A stretch of 64,000 bases of DNA from assembly GCF_001499995.1 (NCBI RefSeq), contig NZ_LQIU01000010.1:1-64000 (forward strand), given 5' to 3'. The translations under genes were made by a program, and so were the position numbers. The notes under the pieces are model-generated. The model saw nothing but the letters and a program-made list of their open reading frames with translations, was not told where the DNA came from and did not search any database. The DNA is from Mycobacterium sp. IS-1496. GTDB lineage: Bacteria > Actinomycetota > Actinomycetes > Mycobacteriales > Mycobacteriaceae. Each line of letters opens with the position of its first letter. Position 1 is the first letter of the stretch. Positions 9,709-20,457 of the stretch are shown here, piece after piece.

Positions 9709-10158
9709 GTGACCGCACCGCACGTCACCCGGCTGACCGAAGCCGATTGGCGGCAGTTCGCCGTGGTGCGGTTACGGGCGCTCAACGATTCGCTCGGAGT
9801 CGACGATCCCCAGTACCGGCACGAATCGTCCTTCACCGCCGCGCAGTGGCGCCGCCGGCTGCGCGAGCACGCGCAGTTCGCGGTCCTCGTCGACGGTCGC
9901 CCGGCCGGGCTGATCAGCGCCCAGCGTGAGAATTCGCGGTCGGTGTACCTGTACTCGCTGTGGCTGGACCCGGATGCGCGCGGCAACGGGCTGGCCCGCC
10001 CCCTGGTCGAGGCGGCAGTGGACTGGGCGCGCAGCCAACGGGCGCACACCGTGACGCTGCGGGTGGCCGCGGACAACGCGGTGGCGCGTGCGGTGTACGA
10101 GAGCGTCGGGTTCCGGATCTCGGCGGCGACCGTGGGGCCGCGCCACGAGCTGGCTATG

Positions 10159-10173
<15 letters not shown>
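9709..10173 (+). CDS. GNAT-family N-acetyltransferase
   Basis: 154 residues with a GNAT fold. The acetyl-CoA loop is DARGNGLARPLVEAAVDWA at about 88-106, and the C-terminal VAADNAVARAVYESVGF motif is typical of Rim-like acetyltransferases. The GTG start lies 21 nt after ggtB, so the two are probably co-transcribed. Its target, protein or small molecule, cannot be deduced. Its 3-prime end overlaps the convergent PH-domain gene by 15 bp. Confidence 0.85.
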
Positions 10174-12400
<2,227 letters not shown>

Positions 12401-12416
12401 TGTCTGCCACCCTTAC

Positions 12417-12442
12417 CGGTTCCCGGACACGCGGAACCAGGA
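12417..12442 (-). promoter_or_regulatory. hairpin in the ribBA leader
   Basis: In the RNA sense, GGTTCC pairs with GGAACC across a 10-12 nt loop, and flanking CC/GG extends the stem. It lies 17-42 nt before the ribBA ATG, so it could affect ribosome access or mark a partial terminator after ribE. The sequence does not resemble the FMN riboswitch core. Confidence 0.35.
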
Positions 12443-12499
12443 AAAATCATCGTCCTCGCTTCAGTATGAACCACCGGAGCGCGTCGAATATTGCCGGTG

Positions 12500-13111
12500 T
12501 TAGTCAGCGGGACGGCTCATCAGCCTCTCGACGTACTTGGCGATGACGTCGACCTCCAGATTCACCCGGGTGCCGATGGGCGCGGTACCGAGGACGGTCA
12601 ACTCGCGCGTGGTGGGGATCAACGACACCTCGAACCAGTCGTTTTCCTCGTCGCGGCCCAGCCCGGACACGGTCAGCGACACCCCGTCGACGGTGATCGA
12701 ACCCTTCTCCACGACGTAGCGCGCCAACGCCGCCGGAAGCGCGATCCGCACCACCTCCCAGTGCTCCGAGGGTGTGCGCGCAATCACATGACCCGTGCCG
12801 TCGACGTGGCCCTGCACGATGTGCCCACCCAGGCGGCTGTTGACCGCGGCGGCGCGCTCGAGATTGACCCGGCTGCCGACGCCGACGTCGCCCAGGCTCG
12901 AACGGTCGAGCGTCTCGCCCATCACGTCGGCGCTGAACACGCCGCCGGGCTGGATCTCGACCACGGTCAGACACACCCCGTTGACCGCGATCGAGTCACC
13001 GTGGCCGGCGTCGGCGGTGACGACCGGCCCGCGGATCACCAACCGCGCCGCGTCGGTGAGGTCTTCTTTGCCGACGACCTCGCCCACTTCTTCGACGATT
13101 CCCGTGAACAC
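12500..13111 (-). CDS. ribE: riboflavin synthase alpha chain
   Basis: 203 residues forming two internally repeated lumazine-binding domains (1-98 and 99-203). Each has the VNGVCLTV or VDGVSLTV core, with GHIVQGHVDGTG starting the second repeat. It dismutates two lumazine molecules to riboflavin. The N-terminus MFTGIVEEVG is the family standard; the GTG start has TAGCCT exactly 6 nt upstream. It is called ribC in M. tuberculosis annotation. It heads the leftward ribE-ribBA-ribH-PH operon and is divergent from lprG. Confidence 0.97.
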   Translation of the reverse strand: MFTGIVEEVGEVVGKEDLTDAARLVIRGPVVTADAGHGDSIAVNGVCLTVVEIQPGGVFSADVMGETLDRSSLGDVGVGSRVNLERAAAVNSRLGGHIVQGHVDGTGHVIARTPSEHWEVVRIALPAALARYVVEKGSITVDGVSLTVSGLGRDEENDWFEVSLIPTTRELTVLGTAPIGTRVNLEVDVIAKYVERLMSRPAD

Positions 13112-13117
13112 CCGACC

Positions 13118-13123
13118 AGGCTA
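13118..13123 (-). promoter_or_regulatory. leaderless -10 for ribE
   Basis: TAGCCT, 6 nt before GTG 13111. Confidence 0.55.
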
Positions 13124-13182
13124 GTCCCCGCGGAACCGGGTCCGCGCCGACCGCGCAACCGGATCCCCGGCGGGCCACCCTC

Positions 13183-13188
13183 TACGAT
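13183..13188 (+). promoter_or_regulatory. leaderless -10 for lprG
   Basis: TACGAT, 7 nt before ATG 13196. It favours this start over the in-frame ATG at 13187, which lies inside the hexamer. Confidence 0.5.
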
Positions 13189-13195
13189 GCAAGTC

Positions 13196-13906
13196 ATGCC
13201 GACGAGCCCTCGCCATGCCGCCCAGGCCCTCATCGCCGTCCTCCTTGCCGCCGCCATGTTCGTCGCCGGTTGCTCCTCGTCCTCGGAGGACTCCGACAAA
13301 CCGCTACCCGACGCCGCGACACTGCTCCAGCAATCCACCGAGACCACCCGCGGTCTGCAGAGCGTGCACCTGAACCTGACGGTGCAGGGCTCCATCGAGG
13401 AACTGCCGATCGAATCGCTGGAAGGCGACCTGACCAACACCCCCGCGGTGGCCGCCGCGGGTAAGGCCAACATCGTCTTCCTCGGCCAGCGCCTCGACGG
13501 CGTCGAGTTCGTGGTCGCCGACGGCAACCTGTACGGGGCCATCAGCGCGGGCAGCTTCCAGGACTTCGGCCCCGCCGCCGACATCTACGACGTCGCGGCC
13601 ATCCTCAGCCCCGACAAGGGCCTGGCCAACGTGCTCTCCAACTTCAGCGATCCCAAGTCCGAGGGCCGCGAGAACGTCAGCGGTCTGGACACCGTGCGGG
13701 TGACGGGCACCGTCAGCGCCGAGGCCGTCAACGCGATCGCCCCCCAGATCGGCGCGACGGGCCCGGTGCCCGCGACGGCCTGGATCGAAGAAGAGGGCAG
13801 CCACAATCTGGCGCAGGTCAAGCTGGAGCCGAGCGCGGGCAACAGCGTCACGATGACGCTGTCGGACTGGGGTAAGCAGGTCACCGTCACAAAGCCCGCG
13901 GTGTGA
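13196..13906 (+). CDS. lprG: LprG lipoarabinomannan/triacylglycerol carrier lipoprotein
   Basis: 236 residues, the same length as M. tuberculosis LprG. Signal peptide with lipobox FVAGC (Cys at about 25), then the LppX/LprG fold whose hydrophobic pocket carries triacylated glycolipids and triacylglycerol across the periplasm. Recognisable stretches are [31 protein letters not shown] and [14 protein letters not shown]. Its stop overlaps the next gene, p55. The pair acts with P55 in lipid export and intrinsic drug tolerance. Confidence 0.95.
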   Translation: MPTSPRHAAQALIAVLLAAAMFVAGCSSSSEDSDKPLPDAATLLQQSTETTRGLQSVHLNLTVQGSIEELPIESLEGDLTNTPAVAAAGKANIVFLGQRLDGVEFVVADGNLYGAISAGSFQDFGPAADIYDVAAILSPDKGLANVLSNFSDPKSEGRENVSGLDTVRVTGTVSAEAVNAIAPQIGATGPVPATAWIEEEGSHNLAQVKLEPSAGNSVTMTLSDWGKQVTVTKPAV

Positions 13907-15609
13907 TGCCGACCGACACGTTCGGACAGGCCACCGCGCCGGCGGGCAGCCGGAGCCGCCGGATCGCGATCAGCGCGGGCAGCCTCGCGGTCCTGCTCGG
14001 CGCGCTCGACACCTACGTCGTGATCGCGATCATCCGCGACATCATGTTCGACATCGGGATCGCGATCAACCAGATCCAGCGCGTCACGCCGATCATCACC
14101 GGCTACCTGCTCGGCTACATCGCCGCGATGCCGCTGCTGGGCCGGGCATCCGACCGGTTCGGCCGCAAGTTGGTCCTGCAGCTCAGCCTGGCCGGGTTCG
14201 CCCTCGGCTCGGTGGTCACCGCGTTGTCCAACGACCTGACCCCCATGGTGATCGGCCGCTTCATCCAGGGTGTCGCCAGCGGCGCCCTGCTGCCGGTCAC
14301 CCTGGCGCTGGCGGCCGACCTGTGGGCCACCCGCAACCGCGCCTCCGTGCTCGGCGGCATCGGCGCCGCTCAGGAACTGGGCAGCGTCCTCGGGCCGCTG
14401 TACGGCATCGCCGTGGTGGCGGCACTGAGCACCTGGCGTGACGTGTTCTGGATCAATGTGCCGCTCGCGGCGATCGCGATGGTGCTGATCCACTTCAGCC
14501 TGCCCGCCCGACTGAAACCGGAGCGACCGGAGAAGGTCGACGTCGTCGGCGGCCTCCTGCTGGCCGTCGCGCTCGGGCTGGCCGTGATCGGCCTGTACAA
14601 CCCGGCGCCGGACGGCAAACAGATCCTGCCCGACTACGGTCCGCCGACGCTGATCGGCGCCGCGGCCGCGTTCGTCGCGTTCTTCGTCTGGGAGCGGTTC
14701 GCCCGCACCCGCCTGATCGAACCGGCCGGTGTGCACTTCCGGCCGTTCCTCGCGGCGCTGGGCGCCTCGCTGTGCGCGGGTGCGGCGCTGATGGTCACCC
14801 TGGTCAACGTGGAGCTGTTCGGTCAGGGCGTGCTCGGCAAGGATCAGACCGAGGCCGTCCTGCTCCTTCTGCGGTTCCTGATCGCCCTGCCGATCGGTGC
14901 GGTGGTCGGCGGCTGGATCGCCAGCCGCATCGGTGACCGGCTGGTGACGTTCGCCGGTCTGCTGATCGCCGCCGGCGGATACCTGCTGATCTCCAGGTGG
15001 CCGGTCGACCTGCTGTCGGCACGGCACGATCTGGGCTTCATCAGCCTTCCGGTCCTCGACACCGACCTGGTGATCGCCGGAATCGGTCTCGGCCTGGTGA
15101 TCGGTCCCCTGACGTCGGCGTCGCTGCGTGTGGTGCCGGCCGCCCAGCACGGCATCGCGTCGGCCGCCGTCGTGGTGTCACGCATGGTCGGCATGCTGAT
15201 CGGGCTCGCGGCCCTGTCGGCATGGGGTCTGTACCGGCTCAACCAGCACCTGCAGACGCTGCCGTTCCCGCCAGGAGCGGACACGCTGGCCGAACGGTTG
15301 GCCGCCGAGGCCGACCGCTACCGCGCGGCGTACGTGCTGCAGTACGCGGACATCTTCGTCGTCACCGCGGTCGTCTGCGTGATCGGCGCGCTGCTCGGTC
15401 TGCTGATCAGCGGTCGACACGAGCATGCCGACGAACCCACCGCGCCCGACAGCGCGGGTGACGCCGAAGACGAGGCGCCCACCGAGTTCATCAACGTCTC
15501 GGGACATGCGGGGGACGCGCCGACGCAGGCGTTCGGCACCGGCAGCGGTGATCAGACCACCCGCATGCCGCGGCAGACGCCGCCCGGCAGGCACCGCACC
15601 GAGGGGTGA
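13903..15609 (+). CDS. p55: P55 MFS lipid/drug exporter (Rv1410 homologue)
   Basis: 568 residues, long for an MFS protein because of the 14-helix layout and an acidic, threonine-rich cytosolic tail of about 65 residues. The MFS loop motif [10 protein letters not shown] is at about 82-91. The first helix carries the family LGALDTYVV motif. Coupled to lprG by a 4-nt overlap (GTG 13903, or ATG 13906). In mycobacteria P55 with LprG moves triacylglycerol and LAM-type lipids outward and affects resistance to several drugs. It acts in the inner membrane. Confidence 0.95.
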   Translation: MMPTDTFGQATAPAGSRSRRIAISAGSLAVLLGALDTYVVIAIIRDIMFDIGIAINQIQRVTPIITGYLLGYIAAMPLLGRASDRFGRKLVLQLSLAGFALGSVVTALSNDLTPMVIGRFIQGVASGALLPVTLALAADLWATRNRASVLGGIGAAQELGSVLGPLYGIAVVAALSTWRDVFWINVPLAAIAMVLIHFSLPARLKPERPEKVDVVGGLLLAVALGLAVIGLYNPAPDGKQILPDYGPPTLIGAAAAFVAFFVWERFARTRLIEPAGVHFRPFLAALGASLCAGAALMVTLVNVELFGQGVLGKDQTEAVLLLLRFLIALPIGAVVGGWIASRIGDRLVTFAGLLIAAGGYLLISRWPVDLLSARHDLGFISLPVLDTDLVIAGIGLGLVIGPLTSASLRVVPAAQHGIASAAVVVSRMVGMLIGLAALSAWGLYRLNQHLQTLPFPPGADTLAERLAAEADRYRAAYVLQYADIFVVTAVVCVIGALLGLLISGRHEHADEPTAPDSAGDAEDEAPTEFINVSGHAGDAPTQAFGTGSGDQTTRMPRQTPPGRHRTEG

Positions 15610-15610
15610 G

Positions 15611-15763
15611 TCAGCAGCGCTCGATACCCGGCCGGATCAGGCGGTAGTCCTCCCGGGCGTCGGGGCGGCCCGGGAGCACGCTGCGAAGCGGACCCCAGAC
15701 GAACGACCCCATGGCACGGGGCGCGGCGGCCGGGATACTGAGCCAGTCCTGTAGTGCGGTCAC
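15611..15763 (-). CDS. small hypothetical protein, 50 residues
   Basis: GTG to TGA frame starting with a tryptophan-bearing TALQDWLSIPAAAPRAMGS segment and ending in cysteine. It is supported by an AAAGGA ribosome site 8 nt before the GTG, by coding-like third-position GC, and by placement filling the space between p55 and ribD. A 9-codon frame (15760-15789) precedes it and ends in a GTGA overlap. No signal peptide or known domain is seen. It is convergent with p55, with one base between the two genes. Confidence 0.5.
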   Translation of the reverse strand: MTALQDWLSIPAAAPRAMGSFVWGPLRSVLPGRPDAREDYRLIRPGIERC

Positions 15764-15813
15764 GCTTGACGTCCTTTGTTCGTGCTCATCGCGCGCACAT
15801 CGTCGGTGAAAGC

Positions 15814-15837
15814 GCTTCGGTACGAGTGTACCGAAGC
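15814..15837. promoter_or_regulatory. perfect 10-bp inverted repeat (operator or terminator stem)
   Basis: Arms GCTTCGGTAC and GTACCGAAGC around a GAGT loop, 51 bp upstream of the small gene's start and 83 bp after the ribD stop. The shape fits either a dimeric repressor site for the small gene or a stem ending the fmt-rsmB-rpe-ribD transcript. There is no U tract. Confidence 0.5.
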
Positions 15838-15919
15838 AGGGCCCCCGGAGTGGGTCTCCGAACTGGGAAAACGCCGCGTGTCGGCTGTCAGGCAGGTGGG
15901 CGGGCGCCAGGAAGCGTGA

Positions 15920-16921
15920 TCAGCCGGGAACCAGCGACAGCAGCACGTCGGGCCCGATCGGGGTGATCCCGTCGAATCGCCACCGCTGGGCGTGGGCGAT
16001 GCTCAGCACGCCCACATCGTCGACGGCGGTCACCGGCCCGCCGAGCAGGATCGGTGCGACGTAGGCCACGATCCGGTCGATCACGCCGGCCCGCAGGAAC
16101 GCACCCGCCAGCGTCGGACCCCCCTCGAGGATGACGTCGGTGCGGTCGGACAGCGCCCTGAGCACCTCCTGCGGGTCGCGGGTGCGGATCACCATGGTCC
16201 GCGAATCGTCGTTCATCACACGGGAATCCGCGGAGACCTCGCGCTCGCCGACCACCACCCGCAGCGGTTGCCGTTCGGCGAGACTCCCGTCGGGAAGCCG
16301 TGCGGTCAACACCGGATCGTCGACGAACACCGTGCCGGTGCCGACCACGATGGCGTCCGCGACGGCGCGGCGGCGGTGCACGTCGAGGCGGGCCGCCTCG
16401 CTGGTGATCCACTGGCTGCTGCCGTCGGCGGCGGCGCTGCGGCCGTCCACGCTCGTCGCGAACTTCCAGGTCACGTGGGGTTTGCCGGTCCGCTGCTTGT
16501 GCAGCCACTCCCGCAGCACCCCGCCGGCGACGACGTCGCCGAGCACTCCCGCGGTCACCGCGACACCGGCGTCACCGAGCCGGACCGCTCCCCCGGCCGC
16601 CACCGGATTCGGATCGGGCACCGCGAACACGACGGCCGAGACCTCGGCCGCCACCAGCGCGTCCACGCACGGCGGGGTCCGGCCGTGGTGGTTGCAGGGC
16701 TCCAACGTGACCACCGCGGTGCCGCCCGCCGCCTTCCGGCCTGCGCGGCGCAACGCCATCACCTCGGCGTGCGGGCCGCCCGTCGGCTGGGTCGCGCCGA
16801 CACCGGCGACCTCGCCGTCGGCGTCCAGGATGACCGCTCCCACAGGCGGATTCGGATACGTGCCGCCCTTGACGCGGTCGGCCTGTTCGACGGCGAGCGC
16901 CATCGCGGCCTCGGGGGTCAT
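15920..16921 (-). CDS. ribD: bifunctional pyrimidine deaminase/reductase (riboflavin synthesis)
   Basis: 333 residues; called ribG in M. tuberculosis. The N-terminal zinc deaminase (about 1-145) has GGPHAEVMAL and EPCNHHGRTPPCVDAL, supplying His, Glu and two Cys. The C-terminal NADPH reductase (about 147-333) has HVTWKFATSVDGRSAAADG and ILEGGPTLAGAFL. It converts the first GTP cyclohydrolase II product to 5-amino-6-ribitylamino-uracil phosphate. The start overlaps the rpe stop by one base. It is the last gene of fmt-rsmB-rpe-ribD. Confidence 0.96.
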   Translation of the reverse strand: MTPEAAMALAVEQADRVKGGTYPNPPVGAVILDADGEVAGVGATQPTGGPHAEVMALRRAGRKAAGGTAVVTLEPCNHHGRTPPCVDALVAAEVSAVVFAVPDPNPVAAGGAVRLGDAGVAVTAGVLGDVVAGGVLREWLHKQRTGKPHVTWKFATSVDGRSAAADGSSQWITSEAARLDVHRRRAVADAIVVGTGTVFVDDPVLTARLPDGSLAERQPLRVVVGEREVSADSRVMNDDSRTMVIRTRDPQEVLRALSDRTDVILEGGPTLAGAFLRAGVIDRIVAYVAPILLGGPVTAVDDVGVLSIAHAQRWRFDGITPIGPDVLLSLVPG

Positions 16922-17595
16922 CAGGACAGATGCTTGGAGGCGGCGGCAGCCTGGTTGCGCAGCGAACGCACCGCCGCGGCCGGGTCCTCCGCGCTGTACA
17001 CGGCCGATCCCGCGACGAAACAGTCGACCCCGGCCTCGGCGGCCTCGGCGATGGTGTCCTCGTTGATGCCGCCGTCGATCTCCACGAGCACCGTCAACTC
17101 ACCGGCATCGACCAGTCGCCGCACGATGCCGACCTTCGGCAGCACCTCGGGGATGAACTTCTGGCCGCCGAAACCCGGTTCGACCGACATGATCAGCAGG
17201 GTGTCGAACTCTCGCAGGATCTCCAGGTAGGGGTCGATCGGGGTACCCGGCTTCACCGACAGCCCGGCCTTGGCGCCGGCCGCGCGGATGTCGCGGGCGA
17301 CGGCGACCGGGTTGTCGGTGGCCTCGGCGTGGAACGTCACGTTGTGCGCGCCGGCCTCGGCGTACGGCGGCGCCCACCGCTCGGGGTTCTCGATCATCAG
17401 ATGGCAGTCCATCGGGATGTCGGTCACCTTGAGCAGCGATTCCACGACGGGCAGCCCGAGGGTCAGGTTCGGCACGAAGTGGTTGTCCATCACGTCGACG
17501 TGCAGCCAGTCGGCGCCGGTGACCGCGGCGGTCTCGTCCGCGAGCCGGGCGAAGTCGGCGGACAGGATCGACGGTGCGATGAGGGGGTGCGCCAT
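16921..17595 (-). CDS. rpe: ribulose-phosphate 3-epimerase
   Basis: 224-residue TIM barrel interconverting ribulose 5-phosphate and xylulose 5-phosphate in the pentose phosphate pathway. Family motifs: [26 protein letters not shown] with the metal-binding His and Asp, [24 protein letters not shown], and [11 protein letters not shown]. It also supplies the substrate pool for ribBA, which suits its place beside ribD. Start ATG 17595 lies 5 nt after the rsmB stop. Confidence 0.97.
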   Translation of the reverse strand: MAHPLIAPSILSADFARLADETAAVTGADWLHVDVMDNHFVPNLTLGLPVVESLLKVTDIPMDCHLMIENPERWAPPYAEAGAHNVTFHAEATDNPVAVARDIRAAGAKAGLSVKPGTPIDPYLEILREFDTLLIMSVEPGFGGQKFIPEVLPKVGIVRRLVDAGELTVLVEIDGGINEDTIAEAAEAGVDCFVAGSAVYSAEDPAAAVRSLRNQAAAASKHLS

Positions 17596-17600
17596 GCGGA

Positions 17601-18977
17601 TCAGATTACTTGCAGCGCTGCGGCGAACATCGCGTCCGTACCGTGCCGGTGCGGCCACAGCTGGACGTGGGGTCCGTCGCCGAGGTCGTCGACCGGGTCG
17701 AAGAACGGCCGGGTGTCCAGCACGGTGACCGGGTGACGGCGCACCGCGTCGGCGACCACGCCGACGGTCTCGGCCAGATGCGGGGAACACGTCGCGTACA
17801 GCACCACGCCGCCGGGGCGGGTGAGCCGGATCGCCGAGGCCAGCAGTTCGCGCTGCAGGCGGGCCAGCCCCGGCACGTCCCCGGGTTGCCTGCGCCACCG
17901 CGCCTCCGGCCGCCGCCGCAGCGCACCCAGCCCGGTGCACGGCGCATCGACGAGCACCCGGTCGAAGCCGGGTTCCACACCGGGGTCGCGGCCGTCGACC
18001 CGCAGCACCGTCACGTCGAGGCCGCGGGTGTTCTCCTCGACCATCTCGGCGCGACGCGGGGCGGGTTCGACCGCGGTGACCGGACCGGGGGCGAGCGCGG
18101 CAAGCATCGCGGTCTTCCCGCCCGGGCCGGCACAGAGGTCGAGCCAGCGGCCGCGGTCGTCCTCGACGGGTGCCAGGGTGAGCGCGCGCGCCACCAGCTG
18201 GCTGCCCTCGTCCTGCACCAGCGCGCGGCCGTCGCGGACCTGCTCCAGACGGCCCGGGTCGCCGCCGGGCAGGTACACCGCGTACGGCGAATACCGCCCC
18301 ACCTCGCCGCCGGCCGCCGTCGCGAGATCCTCGGCGCTCAGCACGCCGGGGCGCGCGGCGAGGTGCACCACCGGGCGTGCGTCGTCGCTGGCGAGCAGTG
18401 CCTCCAGCTCACCGGCGCGGGCGCCGAGCGCATCGGTGAAGGCCTGGGCAACCCATCGCGGATGCGCATGGGTGAACGCGATGTGCCCGACAGGGTCGGT
18501 GCCGGCGGGCGGCGCGAGCTCCGCGACCCACGACGCCTCGTCCCGCCCGGCGATCCTGCGCAAAACCCCGTTGACGAAACCGGCGCGCGCCGTGTCGAAT
18601 TCGATACCCGCCTGTTCGACCGTCGTGGACACGGCGGCGTGCGGTTCGACCCGGGTGCGCAGCAGCTGATAGGTGCCGAGGCGCAGCAGATCGAGGAGCA
18701 CCGGGTCGATCCGGTCCACCGGACGCCCCGCGGCGCTCTCGATGACCGCGTCGAGCAGGCCGCGGCTGCGGCACGTGCCATAGGTGAGTTCGGTGGCGAA
18801 CGCGGCGTCGCGGCCCTCGAGGCCGCGCTCGTTGAGCATCGCGGGGAGCGCGAGGTTGGCGTAGGCGTCGCGTTCGGACACCGCGCGCAGCACGTCGAAC
18901 GCGACGCGGCGGGCGGGGTCCAGCGGTTTGCGCCGCTGGGGCCGGTTGCGTTGTGGGCGGTGCGGCGGGCGGGTCAC
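17601..18977 (-). CDS. rsmB: 16S rRNA m5C methyltransferase RsmB (Fmu)
   Basis: 458 residues. A NusB-like N-terminal RNA-binding domain (about 20-160) precedes a SAM-dependent methyltransferase. The SAM loop is [17 protein letters not shown], and the two catalytic cysteines of m5C enzymes are in [19 protein letters not shown] and LYATCSPH. It methylates a helix-34-region cytosine in bacteria with this enzyme. The start overlaps fmt by 4 nt. The N-terminus is Arg/Gln/Pro-rich. Confidence 0.95.
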   Translation of the reverse strand: MTRPPHRPQRNRPQRRKPLDPARRVAFDVLRAVSERDAYANLALPAMLNERGLEGRDAAFATELTYGTCRSRGLLDAVIESAAGRPVDRIDPVLLDLLRLGTYQLLRTRVEPHAAVSTTVEQAGIEFDTARAGFVNGVLRRIAGRDEASWVAELAPPAGTDPVGHIAFTHAHPRWVAQAFTDALGARAGELEALLASDDARPVVHLAARPGVLSAEDLATAAGGEVGRYSPYAVYLPGGDPGRLEQVRDGRALVQDEGSQLVARALTLAPVEDDRGRWLDLCAGPGGKTAMLAALAPGPVTAVEPAPRRAEMVEENTRGLDVTVLRVDGRDPGVEPGFDRVLVDAPCTGLGALRRRPEARWRRQPGDVPGLARLQRELLASAIRLTRPGGVVLYATCSPHLAETVGVVADAVRRHPVTVLDTRPFFDPVDDLGDGPHVQLWPHRHGTDAMFAAALQVI

Positions 18978-19900
18978 TGCGCCGCCACCGACGCGTCGAG
19001 GCGGGCGCCGCGGGCCCAGTCGGCGGCGTTCATGGGTTTCTTGCCCGGCGGCTGGACGGTGCCGAGGCGCACCGGGTCGGAGGCGGTGCCGACCAGCACC
19101 GCGTTCTTCAGCACGCGCAGCGCGCCCGGGGCCAACGATTCTGATGGTTCGACGGTGACCGGTCCCAGCTTCACCCGTACGTCACCGATGACCGTCCAGG
19201 CGCCCGGATTCGGGGTGACGGCGCGGATCCGGCGGTCCACGACGTGGGCGGGCAGATCCCACCGGACCCGGGCCTCGTCCACGGTGATCTTCGGGGCGAC
19301 GGTGACGCCGTCGGCGGGTTGCGGCACCGCCTGGAGACGGCCGTCGGCGATCCCGTCCAGCGTGCTCTCGAGCAGACGCGCACCGGAGTCGGCGAGCCGG
19401 CTGAGGAGGTCGCCCGCGGTGTCGGCCGGGCGGATCGTCTCGGTGACCACGCCGTACACCGGGCCGGAGTCCAGTGCCGGCTCGATGAGGAAGGTGGTCG
19501 CGCCGGTCACCGCGTCACCGGCGGCGATCGCCGCCTGTACCGGAGCGGCGCCCCGCCAGGCCGGCAGCAAGGAGAAGTGCAGGTTGATCCAGCCGTGGGC
19601 GGGGACGGCGAGCAACCGCTCCGACAGCAGCGCGCCGTAGGCGACGACGGCGCAGCAGTCCGGCGCCAGTTCGCGCAGTTCGGCGACGAACTCCTCGGAG
19701 TTGGGCTTCGGGGGCCGCAGCACCGGGATGCCGTGGTCGAGTGCGAGTCGTGCGACCGGTGACGGGGACGGCTTACCGCGACGGCCCGCCGCCGCGTCGG
19801 GGCGAGTCAGCACCGCGGCCACCTCGTGATGGGGTGAGTCGATCAGCCGCTGCAGCGAGGGCAGGGCGGGTTCGGGGGTACCGGCGAAGACGAGACGCAC
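18974..19900 (-). CDS. fmt: methionyl-tRNA formyltransferase
   Basis: 308 residues. It formylates initiator Met-tRNA using 10-formyl-THF. The formyltransferase core shows [34 protein letters not shown] (with the catalytic Asn and His) and [14 protein letters not shown]. The C-terminal OB-like domain covers about 205-305. A GTG start with TAGACT 6 nt upstream marks the head of the fmt-rsmB-rpe-ribD operon. Confidence 0.96.
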   Translation of the reverse strand: MRLVFAGTPEPALPSLQRLIDSPHHEVAAVLTRPDAAAGRRGKPSPSPVARLALDHGIPVLRPPKPNSEEFVAELRELAPDCCAVVAYGALLSERLLAVPAHGWINLHFSLLPAWRGAAPVQAAIAAGDAVTGATTFLIEPALDSGPVYGVVTETIRPADTAGDLLSRLADSGARLLESTLDGIADGRLQAVPQPADGVTVAPKITVDEARVRWDLPAHVVDRRIRAVTPNPGAWTVIGDVRVKLGPVTVEPSESLAPGALRVLKNAVLVGTASDPVRLGTVQPPGKKPMNAADWARGARLDASVAAQ

Positions 19901-19906
19901 CGAGAC

Positions 19907-19912
19907 AGTCTA
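19907..19912 (-). promoter_or_regulatory. leaderless -10 for fmt
   Basis: TAGACT, 6 nt before GTG 19900, in the 20-bp gap after lemA. It suggests fmt has its own start despite lying directly downstream. Confidence 0.5.
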
Positions 19913-19920
19913 GGGAGGGC

Positions 19921-20457
19921 TCATCGCGGGGTCTGGTAGTACTCGCGCTCGGACACCCCGGCCGGGCCCGCCACGAACATCCACGGGATCGTGGTGGTGA
20001 GCCGGTTGAGCGTGGCGACCGCGTCGTTGTAGTACTGCCGCGCGAAGGCGAGCTTGTTCTCGGTGTCGGCGAGGTTGCGCTGCAGATCGAGGAAGTTGCC
20101 CGACGAGCTGAGTTTCGGATAGGCCTGGCCGAGCGCGAGCACCTGGCCGACGGCGGTGTCGAGTTCCTTCTCCGCGGCGCTGCGCTGTGCCACCGACCGG
20201 CCCGCCGTCGCCGACGTCACGGCCGCCCGCGCGGTGCTGACATGGTCGAGGATCGCCTTCTCGTGGGCGGCGAAGGTCTGCACGGTGTGGACCAGGCTGG
20301 GGATCAGCGACGCCCGCCGGGTGAGTTCGACGTCGATACCGGCCAACGCCTCGGCGACCCGGACGTCGGCCGCCCGGAGTTTGTTGTAACCCATCACGAA
20401 CCCGGCCAGCGCGAGCACCGCGAGCACCAGCACGAGCACCAGCACGAAGCTCACCAT
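19921..20457 (-). CDS. lemA: LemA family membrane protein
   Basis: 178 residues: one N-terminal transmembrane helix (about 3-24, very Val/Leu-rich) followed by the helical LemA domain, with YNKLRAADVRVAEALAGIDVEL, RASLIPSLVHTV, and AYPKLSSSGNFLDLQ near the C-terminus. LemA proteins are widespread and have no firm function. The ATG at 20457 overlaps the DUF2207 gene by 7 nt, a pairing common in bacteria, so the two products probably work together at the membrane. Confidence 0.9.
   Translation of the reverse strand: MVSFVLVLVLVLAVLALAGFVMGYNKLRAADVRVAEALAGIDVELTRRASLIPSLVHTVQTFAAHEKAILDHVSTARAAVTSATAGRSVAQRSAAEKELDTAVGQVLALGQAYPKLSSSGNFLDLQRNLADTENKLAFARQYYNDAVATLNRLTTTIPWMFVAGPAGVSEREYYQTPR

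Noticed and set aside
12401..12499. FMN riboswitch before ribBA
   Set aside because: Only a simple GGTTCC/GGAACC stem is present; the conserved FMN core sequences are missing.
12491..13195. Upstream extension of lprG across ribE
   Set aside because: It is antisense to ribE; the lipoprotein signal and the -10 hexamer place the start at 13196.
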